DNA from: DATEPR01 sp963780635
GTDB lineage: Bacteria; Actinomycetota; Actinomycetes; Mycobacteriales; Pseudonocardiaceae
Length of the DNA: 64,000 bases
Direction of reading: 5' to 3'
NCBI GenBank assembly: GCA_963780635.1
Contig: CAWACW010000018.1
Coordinates: 124,001-188,000, forward strand
How positions within the stretch are numbered: the first letter of the stretch is position 1; each line of letters starts with the position of its first letter. The position numbers were made by a program, and so were the translations under genes. Shown one piece after another: positions 25,084 to 33,959 of this stretch. Under the pieces are notes generated by a model. That model worked only from the letters and a program-made list of their open reading frames with translations, was not told the DNA's origin and searched no databases.

Positions 25084-25434
25084 ATGCTGATTCAGTTCCT
25101 GCTCATCGCCGCCGTCGCGCTGCTGCTGGTCTTCTTCCTGCGCAGCCACGGCACGTCCCGCACCCGGGCAGGCGCGAAGATCGCGTTCGTGCTGTTCCTG
25201 GTGTTCGGCGTGCTCGCGGTGCTCTACCCGGACGCGACCACGGCGGTCGCGCACGCGGTGCAGGTCGGCCGTGGTACCGACCTGCTGCTCTACCTGCTGG
25301 TGGTGGCGTTCGCGTTCACGGTGATCAACACCTACCTGCGGTTCCGCGAGTGGGAGTTGCGGCAGGCCAGGCTCGCCAGGGCGCTCGCGCTGCGCGACGC
25401 CGAGCCGCCCACGACACAGGACAAGGCTGCCTAG
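25084..25434 (+). CDS. DUF2304 membrane protein
   Basis: This 116-residue protein has three predicted membrane helices: the N-terminal LIQFLLIAAVALLLVFFL, then KIAFVLFLVFGVLAVLY and LLLYLLVVAFAFTVIN. A charged cytosolic tail follows. DUF2304 proteins usually sit beside a family 2 glycosyltransferase, as here (1 base gap), and may tether it or act as a lipid carrier partner. The last codons, GCT GCC TAG, lie within the left margin of the 116-bp repeat array. The sequence GCTGCCT[A/G]GCTC is part of every repeat unit, so the duplicated segment spans this gene's end. Confidence 0.85.
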   Translation: MLIQFLLIAAVALLLVFFLRSHGTSRTRAGAKIAFVLFLVFGVLAVLYPDATTAVAHAVQVGRGTDLLLYLLVVAFAFTVINTYLRFREWELRQARLARALALRDAEPPTTQDKAA

Positions 25435-25440
25435 CTCGGC

Positions 25441-26020
25441 GGTCGCGGAAGTACTCCACCGTGCGCCGTATGCCTTGGGCGAGTGTGACTTTCGGCTGCC
25501 AGGCCGGTTCGGTGGCGGTCGGGTTCGCGTCCAGTGCGCAGGCGGCCTGGCTCGGCGGTCGCGGAAGTATTCCACCGTGCGCCGTATGCCTTGGGCGAGT
25601 GTGACTTTCGGCTGCCAGGCCGGTTCGGTGGCGGTCGGGTTCGCGTCCAGTGCGCAGGCGGCCTGGCTCGGCGGTCGCGGAAGTATTCCACCGTGCGCCG
25701 TATGCCTTGGGCGAGTGTGACGTCCGGCTGTCAGCCGGGTTCGGTGGCGGTCGGGTTCGTGTCCAGTGCGCAGGCTGCCTGGCTCGGCGGTCGCGGAAGT
25801 GCTCCACCGTGCGCCGTATGCCTTGGGCGAGTGTGACTTTCGGCTGCCAGGCCGGTTCGGCGGCGGTCGGGTTCGCGTCCAGTGCGCAGGCTGCCTGGCT
25901 CGGCGGTCGCGGAAGTGCTCCACCGTGCGCCGTATGCCTTGGGCGAGTGTGACCTCCGGTTGCCAGTCCGGTTCGGCGGCGGTCGGGCTCGTGTCCAGTG
26001 CGCAGGCTGCCTGGCTCAGC
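25441..26020. repeat. Five tandem 116-bp copies of the epimerase gene's 3' end
   Basis: Units begin with GGTCGCGGAAGT at 25441, 25557, 25673, 25789 and 25905. The sixth, at 26021, is the genuine 3' end of the epimerase gene. The spacing is exactly 116 bp each time. Read on the minus strand each unit encodes a version of the last about 31 residues (W-PKVT-AQGIRRTVEYFRDR) plus about 20 bp of flank GCGCAGGCTGCCTGGCTC. Copies 1 and 2 are almost identical, while 3 to 5 carry a few substitutions. In the copies the epimerase stop TGA (tca on +) is changed to tcg, and 116 is not a multiple of three. No frame would encode a simple repeat protein. Confidence 0.95.
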
Positions 26021-26951
26021 GGTCGCGGAAGTACTCCACCGTGCGCCGTACGCCCTCGGCGACCGTGACCTCCGGCCGCCAGCCCAGTTCGGCGGCGGCC
26101 AGGCTCGCGTCCAGCGCGGACGCCCGCAGATCACCCAGCCGGGCAGGCGCGACCGTCGGCTGATCCGGTGCGCCCGCCGCCGCGGCGACGAGGCCGTGCA
26201 GCCGCGCGTCGGAGGTCTGCACGCCGGTGCCGATGTTGTAGCGGCGGCCGTTGCCCGCCGGGCCCATCGCTGTCGCGAACGCGGCGGCCACGTCGCCGAC
26301 GTAGAGGTAGTCGCGGGTGTTGCCGCCGTCGCCGAAGATCGTCGTCGGGTCGCCCGCCAGCAGTGCCCGCGCGAAGATCGCGACCACGCCGGCCTCGCCA
26401 TGCGGGTCCTGCCGGGGGCCGTACACGTTGGCCAGCGCGAGACTCGTGCACTCCAGGCCGTAGAGCTGGCGGAACGCGTTGAGGTACAGCTCGCCGGACA
26501 CCTTGCTGACCGCGTACGGGGACAGCGGGTTCACCGGGGCCGTCTCGGCCACCGGCAGGTCGTCGGGCGTGCCGTAGATGGACCCGCCGGACGAGGCGAA
26601 CACGATCTTGCGGACACCGGCGGCGCGGGCCGCCTCGGCGACGTTGATGGTGCCCAGCACGTTCTGCCGCGCGTCGTTGACCGGGTCGGCCACACTGGAC
26701 CGCACGTCGATCTGCGCGGCGAGGTGGCACACCACCTCGGGCCGCACCTGCTCGCACAGCCGGGCGAGCGCGGGGTCATTGATGTCCACTTCGGACAGTG
26801 TGAACTCAGGTGAGGAAGCGGCCGCCGCCAGGTTGGCCTTGCCGCCGCGGCGCAGATCGTCCACCACGTGCACCTGATGTCCGCGCGCCAGGAGCAAATC
26901 GACCAGCGTCGACCCGATGAAGCCGGCACCGCCGGTGACCAGAACCCGCAC
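26016..26951 (-). CDS. NAD-dependent nucleotide-sugar epimerase/dehydratase (GalE-like)
   Basis: In this 311-residue extended SDR, residues 3-12 hold the NAD-binding TGGAGFIGS. The catalytic triad is in SSGGSIYG and YAVSK (around 147-151), and FGDGGNTRDYLYVGDVAAA precedes the C-terminal substrate domain. It is most like UDP-glucose 4-epimerases of actinobacteria and could supply UDP-galactose for the galactan made by the downstream locus. The GTG at 26951 has GGAGGG upstream and overlaps the region after the glycosyltransferase stop. Its last about 31 codons have been amplified as the array at 25441-26020, outside the coding region. Confidence 0.9.
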   Translation of the reverse strand: MRVLVTGGAGFIGSTLVDLLLARGHQVHVVDDLRRGGKANLAAAASSPEFTLSEVDINDPALARLCEQVRPEVVCHLAAQIDVRSSVADPVNDARQNVLGTINVAEAARAAGVRKIVFASSGGSIYGTPDDLPVAETAPVNPLSPYAVSKVSGELYLNAFRQLYGLECTSLALANVYGPRQDPHGEAGVVAIFARALLAGDPTTIFGDGGNTRDYLYVGDVAAAFATAMGPAGNGRRYNIGTGVQTSDARLHGLVAAAAGAPDQPTVAPARLGDLRASALDASLAAAELGWRPEVTVAEGVRRTVEYFRDR

Positions 26952-26952
26952 C

Positions 26953-27870
26953 TCAAACCCTCCGACTGGCCGTAATCTTTTTACTGGCACCGAAAGCGTG
27001 CCGGGCCAGCATGCGTGCCCACGTGCGCTGGCGGCCTGCGACCGCGGCGGGCAGCAGCGTGAGCGCGTGCAGCCGCGACGATACGTGGTTGTGCGCGACG
27101 CGGGCGGCCTGTTCCCAGCCCCGCGCACGCATCCGGGCGGCCACGTCGATGAAGTAGTTGCGTTCCTCGACGAACCTGCTCGCCTTGACGGCACCCATGG
27201 AGGACACGCTGTCCTCGTGCCGCCGGTACTGGAAGCACACCGTGTCGTCGACGGCCACCGAACTGCCCTGCTGCACCAGATCGATGACCAGTGCCAGATC
27301 CTGCACTATGTCCAGGCCGTCGCGGAAGCCGACGGACTGGATGGCCTCGCGCCGCCAGCATAATGACGGGAAGTACAGCCAGTTCCCGCGCAGCAGGCTG
27401 ACCGCCAGCCGCTCACCGGACAGCAGCTCGCGGCCGGTGAACCTCGGCCGGTAGAATCGCTGCTTCGCGTCGTCCACCAGGCTGCGCGACGGGTTGCCGT
27501 GCGCGTCCACGATCTCCACACCCGGCTGCACGATCGTCGCGGCCGGGTAGGTGTCGAGCACCGACCGCACGGTGCTCAGATAGTTGGGCAGCATGACGTC
27601 GTCCTGGCCGATGATGACCAGGTACTCCTGTTCGGCCAATTCGACGCACTGCTGGAAGTTGCGGTTGATGCCCAGATTGTGCTCGTTGCGCCGATAACGC
27701 ACGCGTGTGTCCGGCACGTGGACTAACCAGTCTCCGACGGATTCGTCCGGATAGCAGTCGTCCACCACGGTGAGCTGCCAGTCTCGGTCCTCCTGCGCCC
27801 GCACACTGCGCACGGTCTCCCGCAGCAGGCTCACGTCCCCGTAGAACGGGAGCATGATGTCGAAGGTCAC
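26953..27870 (-). CDS. Family 2 glycosyltransferase
   Basis: This 305-residue GT-A fold enzyme has DIMLPFYGDVSLLRETVRSV, LTVVDDCYPDESV and the DXD-like IIGQDDVMLPNY. A longer C-terminal region follows with CWRREAIQSVGFRDGLDIVQDLAL. It has no membrane segments. It is upstream of and nearly overlapping the epimerase gene (1-base gap), so the two form an operon. GTG 27870 is chosen since it sits just before the conserved first strand. The open frame can be extended to 27933 but that sequence is low in conservation. The sugar and acceptor are not known. Confidence 0.85.
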   Translation of the reverse strand: MTFDIMLPFYGDVSLLRETVRSVRAQEDRDWQLTVVDDCYPDESVGDWLVHVPDTRVRYRRNEHNLGINRNFQQCVELAEQEYLVIIGQDDVMLPNYLSTVRSVLDTYPAATIVQPGVEIVDAHGNPSRSLVDDAKQRFYRPRFTGRELLSGERLAVSLLRGNWLYFPSLCWRREAIQSVGFRDGLDIVQDLALVIDLVQQGSSVAVDDTVCFQYRRHEDSVSSMGAVKASRFVEERNYFIDVAARMRARGWEQAARVAHNHVSSRLHALTLLPAAVAGRQRTWARMLARHAFGASKKITASRRV

Positions 27871-27939
27871 GTCGAGGGCTCCGAAAGTAGCTGCGCGGAC
27901 AGTCCACCAACCGTAGCAAGGGGATGTTTCCAACGCTTT

Positions 27940-29130
27940 TCAGGCGCTGACCGCGACCAGCTGGTCGGCGACGTGTTTCGCGATCTCCAGCGAGCTGGTC
28001 GCGGCGGGTGACGGCGCGTTGAGTACGTGCACCTGGGCGGGTGCGGTGTCGATGACGAAGTCGTCCACCAGCGAGCCGTCCGGGCCGACCGCCTGCGCCC
28101 GCACGCCCGCGTCGGCGCGCACCAGGTCGGCCGGCGTGATGGCCGGGACCAGCCGCGCGAGGCTCTCGGCGAACCGGCGGCGGGACAGCGACCGTGCGAT
28201 CTCGTCCGCCCCGGTGCGCACGTACTTGCGGGCCAGCCGCCACATGCCGGGGAACCGCGCCACTTCGCTCAGATCGCGCAGCGACACGTCGGCCCACGAG
28301 TAGCCCTCGCGGCTCAGCGCGAGCACCGCGTTCGGGCCCGCGTGCACCGAACCGTCCAGCATCCGGGTCAGGTGCACGCCCAGGAACGGCAGCGCCGGAT
28401 CGGGCACCGGGTAGATCAGCCCGCGCACCAGCTGCCGGGCGCGTGGCCGCAGCTCGTAGTACTCGCCGCGGAACGGCGCGACGATCGCCGATGGCCGCAG
28501 CCCGGCCAGCTTCGCGACCCGGTCGGCCTGCAGCCCGGCGCAGTTGACCAGCAGGTCCGAGCGCAGTACGCCGTCCGGCGTGGCCACCTCGACACCGCCG
28601 TCGCGGCCGGCGCGGATGCCCAGCACGGGGGTGTTGCGCCGCAGGTCGGCACCGGCTTCGGTGAGCTGGCGGACGTACTCGGCGCACACGCTCGGGAAGT
28701 CGATGACGGCCGTGGTCTCCACCCACAGGCCCGCCACGCACGCCACCTCGGGCTCACGTTCCCTGGCCTCGGCGGGGCTGATCCGGTGCACCGGCACGCC
28801 GTTGGCCCGCGCGCGCTCGGCGAGCTTGTCCAGCCGGGGGATCTCCGCGTCGGACGTGGCGACGATCAGCTTGCCGCACACGTCGACGGGCACACCGTTG
28901 TCCTTGGCGAAGGCGACCATCGAGGCGTTGCCGGCCACCGACAGCCGGGCCTTCAGCGAGCCGGGCCGGTAGTACAGGCCGGCGTGCACGACGTTGCTGT
29001 TGTGCCCGGTCTGGTGTGCGGCCCAGTGGTCCTCTTTCTCGCACACCGTCACGTGGTCGCCGCGGCGGGTCAGTTCTCGTGCCACGGCCAGCCCGATGAT
29101 GCCGCCACCGACCACTGTGACATGTCGCAC
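27940..29130 (-). CDS. lhgO: L-2-hydroxyglutarate oxidase-like FAD enzyme
   Basis: This 396-residue DAO-superfamily flavoenzyme has the dinucleotide-binding VGGGIIGLAVARELTRRG at the N-terminus. TGHNSNVVHAGLYYRPGSLKA is the LhgO signature region, and LVNCAGLQADRVA and FLGVHLTRMLDG follow. It probably oxidises L-2-hydroxyglutarate to 2-oxoglutarate and passes electrons to the membrane quinone pool. The GTG at 29130 has AGGAGG five bases upstream, a strong signal. The gene is upstream of the glycosyltransferase on the same strand with a 69-base gap. A role in the sugar pathway is not evident. Confidence 0.88.
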   Translation of the reverse strand: MRHVTVVGGGIIGLAVARELTRRGDHVTVCEKEDHWAAHQTGHNSNVVHAGLYYRPGSLKARLSVAGNASMVAFAKDNGVPVDVCGKLIVATSDAEIPRLDKLAERARANGVPVHRISPAEAREREPEVACVAGLWVETTAVIDFPSVCAEYVRQLTEAGADLRRNTPVLGIRAGRDGGVEVATPDGVLRSDLLVNCAGLQADRVAKLAGLRPSAIVAPFRGEYYELRPRARQLVRGLIYPVPDPALPFLGVHLTRMLDGSVHAGPNAVLALSREGYSWADVSLRDLSEVARFPGMWRLARKYVRTGADEIARSLSRRRFAESLARLVPAITPADLVRADAGVRAQAVGPDGSLVDDFVIDTAPAQVHVLNAPSPAATSSLEIAKHVADQLVAVSA

Positions 29131-29277
29131 GGATCCTCCTGGATACACTACGCACGGTCACGACATCAGGCGATTCATGACAGACGGCATCGCGCTCGGC
29201 CAGCCAACCGTAGGTGATGATGAGCTCACCGCGGTAGCACAGGTTTTCCGGCCGGCCGGCAGGCCAGGGCCCGGCGG

Positions 29278-30237
29278 TCACGCCGAGGTCGCCGGCCCCG
29301 GTCGGTCCTGGTCGGCCGTCCCGGCAGGACGGTACGGGTCGTTGGCGGGCAGCCAGGCGGTGTCCGCGTCCAGACCGAGCGAGCCGACGTCCCCGGTCAG
29401 CACGGCCACGGCGGACCGCACGGCCGTGCGGATCTCGTCCCGGCGGGACACCAGCCACCACGTCCAGTACGGCGACGGCGCCACCACCTCCCGCCGCACC
29501 AGATCCGCCGGCACCGGCGTGGTCTGGCCCTTCGGCGAGTTCACGACCGGCCGCCGCAGCCTGCGCACGTGGTCGAAGAACGCCGGGCCGGTGACCCCGC
29601 CGTCGTCGATGCGCACCACGCTCGCGCCGGTGTCGCGGGCGAACTGCAGGCAGTACACGTTCCAGGACGCCCAGCTGGTCAGGTCGGCGTCCACCAGAAC
29701 CACGGCGTCCGCCGCCCGGACCGGTCCGGTGGCCGGGCCCGTCGACAAGGCGTAGAGCCGGTCGGCCCCGATCAGCTCGGCGGCCAGGCCGTAGCGGGTC
29801 AGGTCCTCGGCGGGCACCCAGCAGATCGCCAGGTCGATGCTGTGGTCGGCGACCCGGCCCGCCTGCACGTGCGAGGGCATCACCCAGGCGTCGACGTGCA
29901 GTTGCGCCACCCCGGACACCCGGGCCTGAAGGTCCGGCGGCCGCCAGTCCACGTACCCGAGCCGGACCGGTTCGGTGGCGGCCATGCCCGCCGCGGACCG
30001 CCGCAGCTCGTCGGCCTGCGCCAGCAGCACCCTGGTGCGCGGGAGCAGGGCCGCACCGGCCGGGGTGAGGGCGACCGAGCGGCGATCGCGGTCGAACAAC
30101 CGGATGCCCAGGTCCCGTTCCAGGGCCTTGATCTGCTGGGAGAGCGACGGGCCCGCGATCCGCAACCGCGCGGCGGCCCGGCCGAAGTTCAGCTCCTCGG
30201 CCACGGCCACGAAATAACGCAGCTGGCGCAGCTCCAT
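29278..30237 (-). CDS. LysR-family transcriptional regulator
   Basis: This 319-residue protein has an N-terminal winged helix-turn-helix (residues 1-60: MELRQLRYFVAVAEELNFGRAAARL, given in parts, and SLSQQIKALERDLGIRLFDR). It is followed by a periplasmic-binding-like effector domain. ATG 30237 gives the canonical N-terminus. The gene is divergent from the MFS-nitronate monooxygenase-SnoaL genes, the usual layout for a LysR regulator with its target, and the palindrome at 30269-30282 between them is the likely binding site. The ligand is unknown. Confidence 0.9.
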   Translation of the reverse strand: MELRQLRYFVAVAEELNFGRAAARLRIAGPSLSQQIKALERDLGIRLFDRDRRSVALTPAGAALLPRTRVLLAQADELRRSAAGMAATEPVRLGYVDWRPPDLQARVSGVAQLHVDAWVMPSHVQAGRVADHSIDLAICWVPAEDLTRYGLAAELIGADRLYALSTGPATGPVRAADAVVLVDADLTSWASWNVYCLQFARDTGASVVRIDDGGVTGPAFFDHVRRLRRPVVNSPKGQTTPVPADLVRREVVAPSPYWTWWLVSRRDEIRTAVRSAVAVLTGDVGSLGLDADTAWLPANDPYRPAGTADQDRPGPATSA

Positions 30238-30268
30238 CAGGCCAGCGTAGTGCGGTAGGAGGTTGCGC

Positions 30269-30282
30269 CTCTTACCCAAGAG
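30269..30282. promoter_or_regulatory. Possible LysR operator
   Basis: CTCTT-ACCC-AAGAG is a 5-bp perfect inverted repeat. Its outer bases TTGC...GCAA extend the symmetry imperfectly. It lies 32 bp upstream of the LysR gene and 116 bp before the MFS gene. Confidence 0.4.
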
Positions 30283-30397
30283 CAAGCCGGTAGTGGCGGC
30301 CCGCCGCCCGCGAGGCACAGGATCGAACCATGAGCACGCACCTGGACGACGCGGCCGTGACCGGGGAGATCCCACCGTCCGGAGCGCGAGGCACTCG

Positions 30398-31609
30398 ATG
30401 ACGGCCACCGTGCTGGGCAACGGGCAGGGCCGCACCGGGCAGGCCAGGCCGTGGGTGATCGTCGGTCAGGGCGCCGCCGCGTTGGCTGCCGGGATGGGTG
30501 TCGGCCGGTTCGTCTACACGCCGATCCTGCCGTTGATGACCGCACAGGCGGGTCTGTCACCGCAGCTGGGCGCCGGGCTGGCCACCGCGAACTACATCGG
30601 CTACCTCGCCGGCGCGCTGGCCGCGATCGTCCTGCCGGGCCTGGTCCGGTCGCGGGCGGTGCTGCGCGTGTCCATGCTGGTGCTGGTGGCGTCGCTGGCG
30701 CTGATGCCCGCCACGCACGCGGCCGACGTCTGGCTCGTGCTGCGGCTGGTGGCCGGGATCGCGAGTGCGCTGATCTTCGTCGTCGCGGGCAGTGCCCTGC
30801 TCGCGGGGCTGCGGGCCCACGCGCACCACCTGGTCGGCTGGGGATTCGGTGGCGTCGGCGCCGGCATCGCGATGTCGGGCGGGCTCGTGCTGGTCCTGCG
30901 CGCCGAGGGCACCTGGCGGGAGGCCTGGTGGAGCGCGGCCGCCCTGTCGCTGGTCTGCGCGGTCCTGGCCTGGCGACTGCCCACCGGCGGCGACGCGGCC
31001 ACCCCGGCCCGCCGCGGCGAAGGGACCGGCCCGCGCTCGTTCGCCGCGCTGCTGACCAGCTATTCGCTGGAGGGCGTCGGGTACATCATCGCCGGGACGT
31101 TCCTGGTCGCCGCGATCGACCAGACGGCGGCCGGCTGGGTCGGCAGCGGCGCCTGGGTGCTGGTCGGCCTCGCCGCGCTGCCGTCGGCCGCGTTGTGGGC
31201 GTGGCTGAGCCGCACGTGGTCGCGGCCCGGGTTGCTGGTGACCGCGCTCGTCGTGCAGGCCGTCGGCATCGGTTTACCCGTCGTGGCCGGGGGCGTCGCC
31301 GCCGCCCTCGTGTCGGCGGTCCTGTTCGGCGCGACGTTCCTGGGCGTCGCGACCATCGCGCTGGCGATCGGCGAGCATCTCGGAGTGCCGCGCGCGGTGG
31401 CGATCCTCACCACCGGTTACAGCGCAGGCCAGATCCTCGGCCCGCTGGTGGTGACCCCGTTGCTGCACAACGGCTACCACGAAGCCCTGCTGATCGGCGC
31501 CGGAGTCGTGGCACTCGCCGCGATCGCCGCGGCCGCGCTGCGCCATCATTTCCCGCATCACCTCGGCCCGCTGCCCAGCCGGGTCCAGGCCACCGACCTG
31601 AGGAGCTGA
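30398..31609 (+). CDS. MFS transporter (YbfB/YjiJ-like)
   Basis: This 403-residue protein has twelve predicted membrane helices, beginning with GQGAAALAAGMGVGRFVYTPILPLM. That R-F-x-Y-T-P motif after the first helix is characteristic of the YbfB/YjiJ family. YSAGQILGPLV occurs in a late helix. The substrate is unknown. The ATG at 30398 has GGAG about 12 bases upstream. The longer frame to 30263 would add a hydrophilic leader without homology. Next comes a nitronate monooxygenase gene with 6 bases between, suggesting that export or uptake of its substrate is coupled. Confidence 0.87.
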   Translation: MTATVLGNGQGRTGQARPWVIVGQGAAALAAGMGVGRFVYTPILPLMTAQAGLSPQLGAGLATANYIGYLAGALAAIVLPGLVRSRAVLRVSMLVLVASLALMPATHAADVWLVLRLVAGIASALIFVVAGSALLAGLRAHAHHLVGWGFGGVGAGIAMSGGLVLVLRAEGTWREAWWSAAALSLVCAVLAWRLPTGGDAATPARRGEGTGPRSFAALLTSYSLEGVGYIIAGTFLVAAIDQTAAGWVGSGAWVLVGLAALPSAALWAWLSRTWSRPGLLVTALVVQAVGIGLPVVAGGVAAALVSAVLFGATFLGVATIALAIGEHLGVPRAVAILTTGYSAGQILGPLVVTPLLHNGYHEALLIGAGVVALAAIAAAALRHHFPHHLGPLPSRVQATDLRS

Positions 31610-31615
31610 CCTCGG

Positions 31616-32638
31616 ATGTCCACCATCTTCGGTGCGGATCTGCCGGTACTCGCCGCACCGATGGCGGGCGGCCCGGGCGCCCCGGCACTGGTCGTCGCCG
31701 CGGGCCGCGCGGGCAGCTTCGGGTTCGTGGCGGGCGGCTACCAGCAGCCGGCGGCGCTGGCCGGCCAGATCGCGACGGTCGCCACCGCGGGCGTGCCGTT
31801 CGGGGTGAACCTGTTCGCGCCGAACCCGGTACCGGTCGACCGGGCGGCCTTTCGCGGTTACGCCGATCTCATCGCGCCCGAGGCGGACCGTTACGGCATC
31901 ACCCTCGACGCTGCCGCGCCCATCGAGGACGACGACCTCTGGCACGACAAACTCGACGTGCTGGTGGCGCATCCGGTGCCGGTGGTGAGCTTCACCTTCG
32001 GCCTGCCCAGCCGTGCCGACCTCGCGCTGCTGCGCGGCACCGGCGCGCTGCTGGTGCAGACCGTCACGAACGCGGATGAGGCCAGGGCGGCCGCCGAGGC
32101 AGGTGTCGACGCACTGGCCGTGCAGGCAGCGGCCGCGGGTGGCCACTCGGGCACGTTCACGCCGGACCGGCCGCTCACCGGCCTCCCGGCGCACGAGCTG
32201 GTCGCCGCGATCCGGTCCACAGTGGACCTGCCGCTGATCGCGGCGGGCGGCATCTCGGGATCGGACGCCGTCGCCGCGGCGATCACGGCGGGCGCGGTGG
32301 CCGTCGCGGTGGGCACCGTGCTGCTGCGCAGCGACGAGGCAGGCACTTCCGCCACCCACGCGGCGGCGCTCGCCGACCCGGCCCGCACCACGACGGTGCT
32401 GACCCACGCGTTCACCGGCAGGCCCGCCCGCGGCTTGCGCAACGATTTCACCGACCGCTACAGCGACGTCGCCCCCTACGGCTACCCGGCGCTGCACCAT
32501 CTCACCAGCGGCATGCGCAAGGCGGCCGCCGCCGCGGGCGATCCCGAACGCGTGCACCTGTGGGCGGGCACCGGGTTCCGGCACGCCACCGAGGAGCCGG
32601 TCGCGGCGATCCTGACGAGACTGGCCGCCACGCTCTGA
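31616..32638 (+). CDS. Nitronate monooxygenase / NPD-type FMN enzyme
   Basis: This 340-residue TIM-barrel flavoprotein has VLAAPMAGGPGAPALVVAAGRAG at the start and VNLFAPNPV. The phosphate-binding and base motif is AAAAGGHSG (around residue 177-185), where the histidine is the proposed catalytic base in 2-nitropropane dioxygenases. It continues with IAAGGISG. It may oxidise alkyl nitronates such as propionate-3-nitronate or act as an enoyl reductase. It lies between the MFS and SnoaL-like genes in one operon controlled by the divergent LysR gene. Confidence 0.9.
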   Translation: MSTIFGADLPVLAAPMAGGPGAPALVVAAGRAGSFGFVAGGYQQPAALAGQIATVATAGVPFGVNLFAPNPVPVDRAAFRGYADLIAPEADRYGITLDAAAPIEDDDLWHDKLDVLVAHPVPVVSFTFGLPSRADLALLRGTGALLVQTVTNADEARAAAEAGVDALAVQAAAAGGHSGTFTPDRPLTGLPAHELVAAIRSTVDLPLIAAGGISGSDAVAAAITAGAVAVAVGTVLLRSDEAGTSATHAAALADPARTTTVLTHAFTGRPARGLRNDFTDRYSDVAPYGYPALHHLTSGMRKAAAAAGDPERVHLWAGTGFRHATEEPVAAILTRLAATL

Positions 32639-32661
32639 CCAACCAGCACAGGGAGTCCACC

Positions 32662-33027
32662 ATGAGTGGCACCGAAACGGAGATCCTCACCGGCGTCCTG
32701 GACCACTGGCGGTCCGCCGTCGACGCCCACGACCCGCGGCGGGTCGCGACGTACTTCACCGACGACGCGATCTTCCAGGGCCTGCACCCGTACAGCGTCG
32801 GCCCGGCCGGGATCGCCGAGTACTACCAGAGCCAGCCGATCGGCATGACCGCGCGCTACGAGATCCGGGAGACCCGCAGGCCGGCCGACGACCTGGTGCT
32901 CGGGTACCTCAGCGTCGAGTTCGCCTTCACCGACCGGCCGCCGGTGACCGTGTACCTCGGCGTCCTGCTGCGCCGCGTCGGCGAGCGCTGGCTGATCAGC
33001 CACTACCAGGTCTCCCGGCTGCCATGA
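32662..33027 (+). CDS. SnoaL/NTF2-like small protein
   Basis: This 121-residue protein of the NTF2-like cone fold has an N-terminal helix SAVDAHDPRRVATYFTDDAIFQG, typical of SnoaL-like polyketide cyclases and ketosteroid-isomerase relatives, and ends with RVGERWLISHYQVS. The function may be an isomerase or binding role. ATG 32662 has GGGAG upstream at good spacing. The upstream frame that begins at 32560 overlaps the previous gene and is not conserved. It ends directly at the stop of the convergent aldo-keto reductase gene. Confidence 0.82.
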   Translation: MSGTETEILTGVLDHWRSAVDAHDPRRVATYFTDDAIFQGLHPYSVGPAGIAEYYQSQPIGMTARYEIRETRRPADDLVLGYLSVEFAFTDRPPVTVYLGVLLRRVGERWLISHYQVSRLP

Positions 33028-33927
<900 letters not shown>

Positions 33928-33959
33928 GTCCCCGGTCTATCCGGAGCAGCCTCCGATTG

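Noticed and set aside
25441..26020. Array as CRISPR
   Set aside because: Unit length is 116 bp with no unique spacers between repeats. The whole unit is a copy of the neighbouring gene's end.
25060..26401. Long minus-strand frames across the array as a repeat protein
   Set aside because: The period 116 is not a multiple of 3. All frames are open by composition, and the frames run antisense into the DUF2304 gene.
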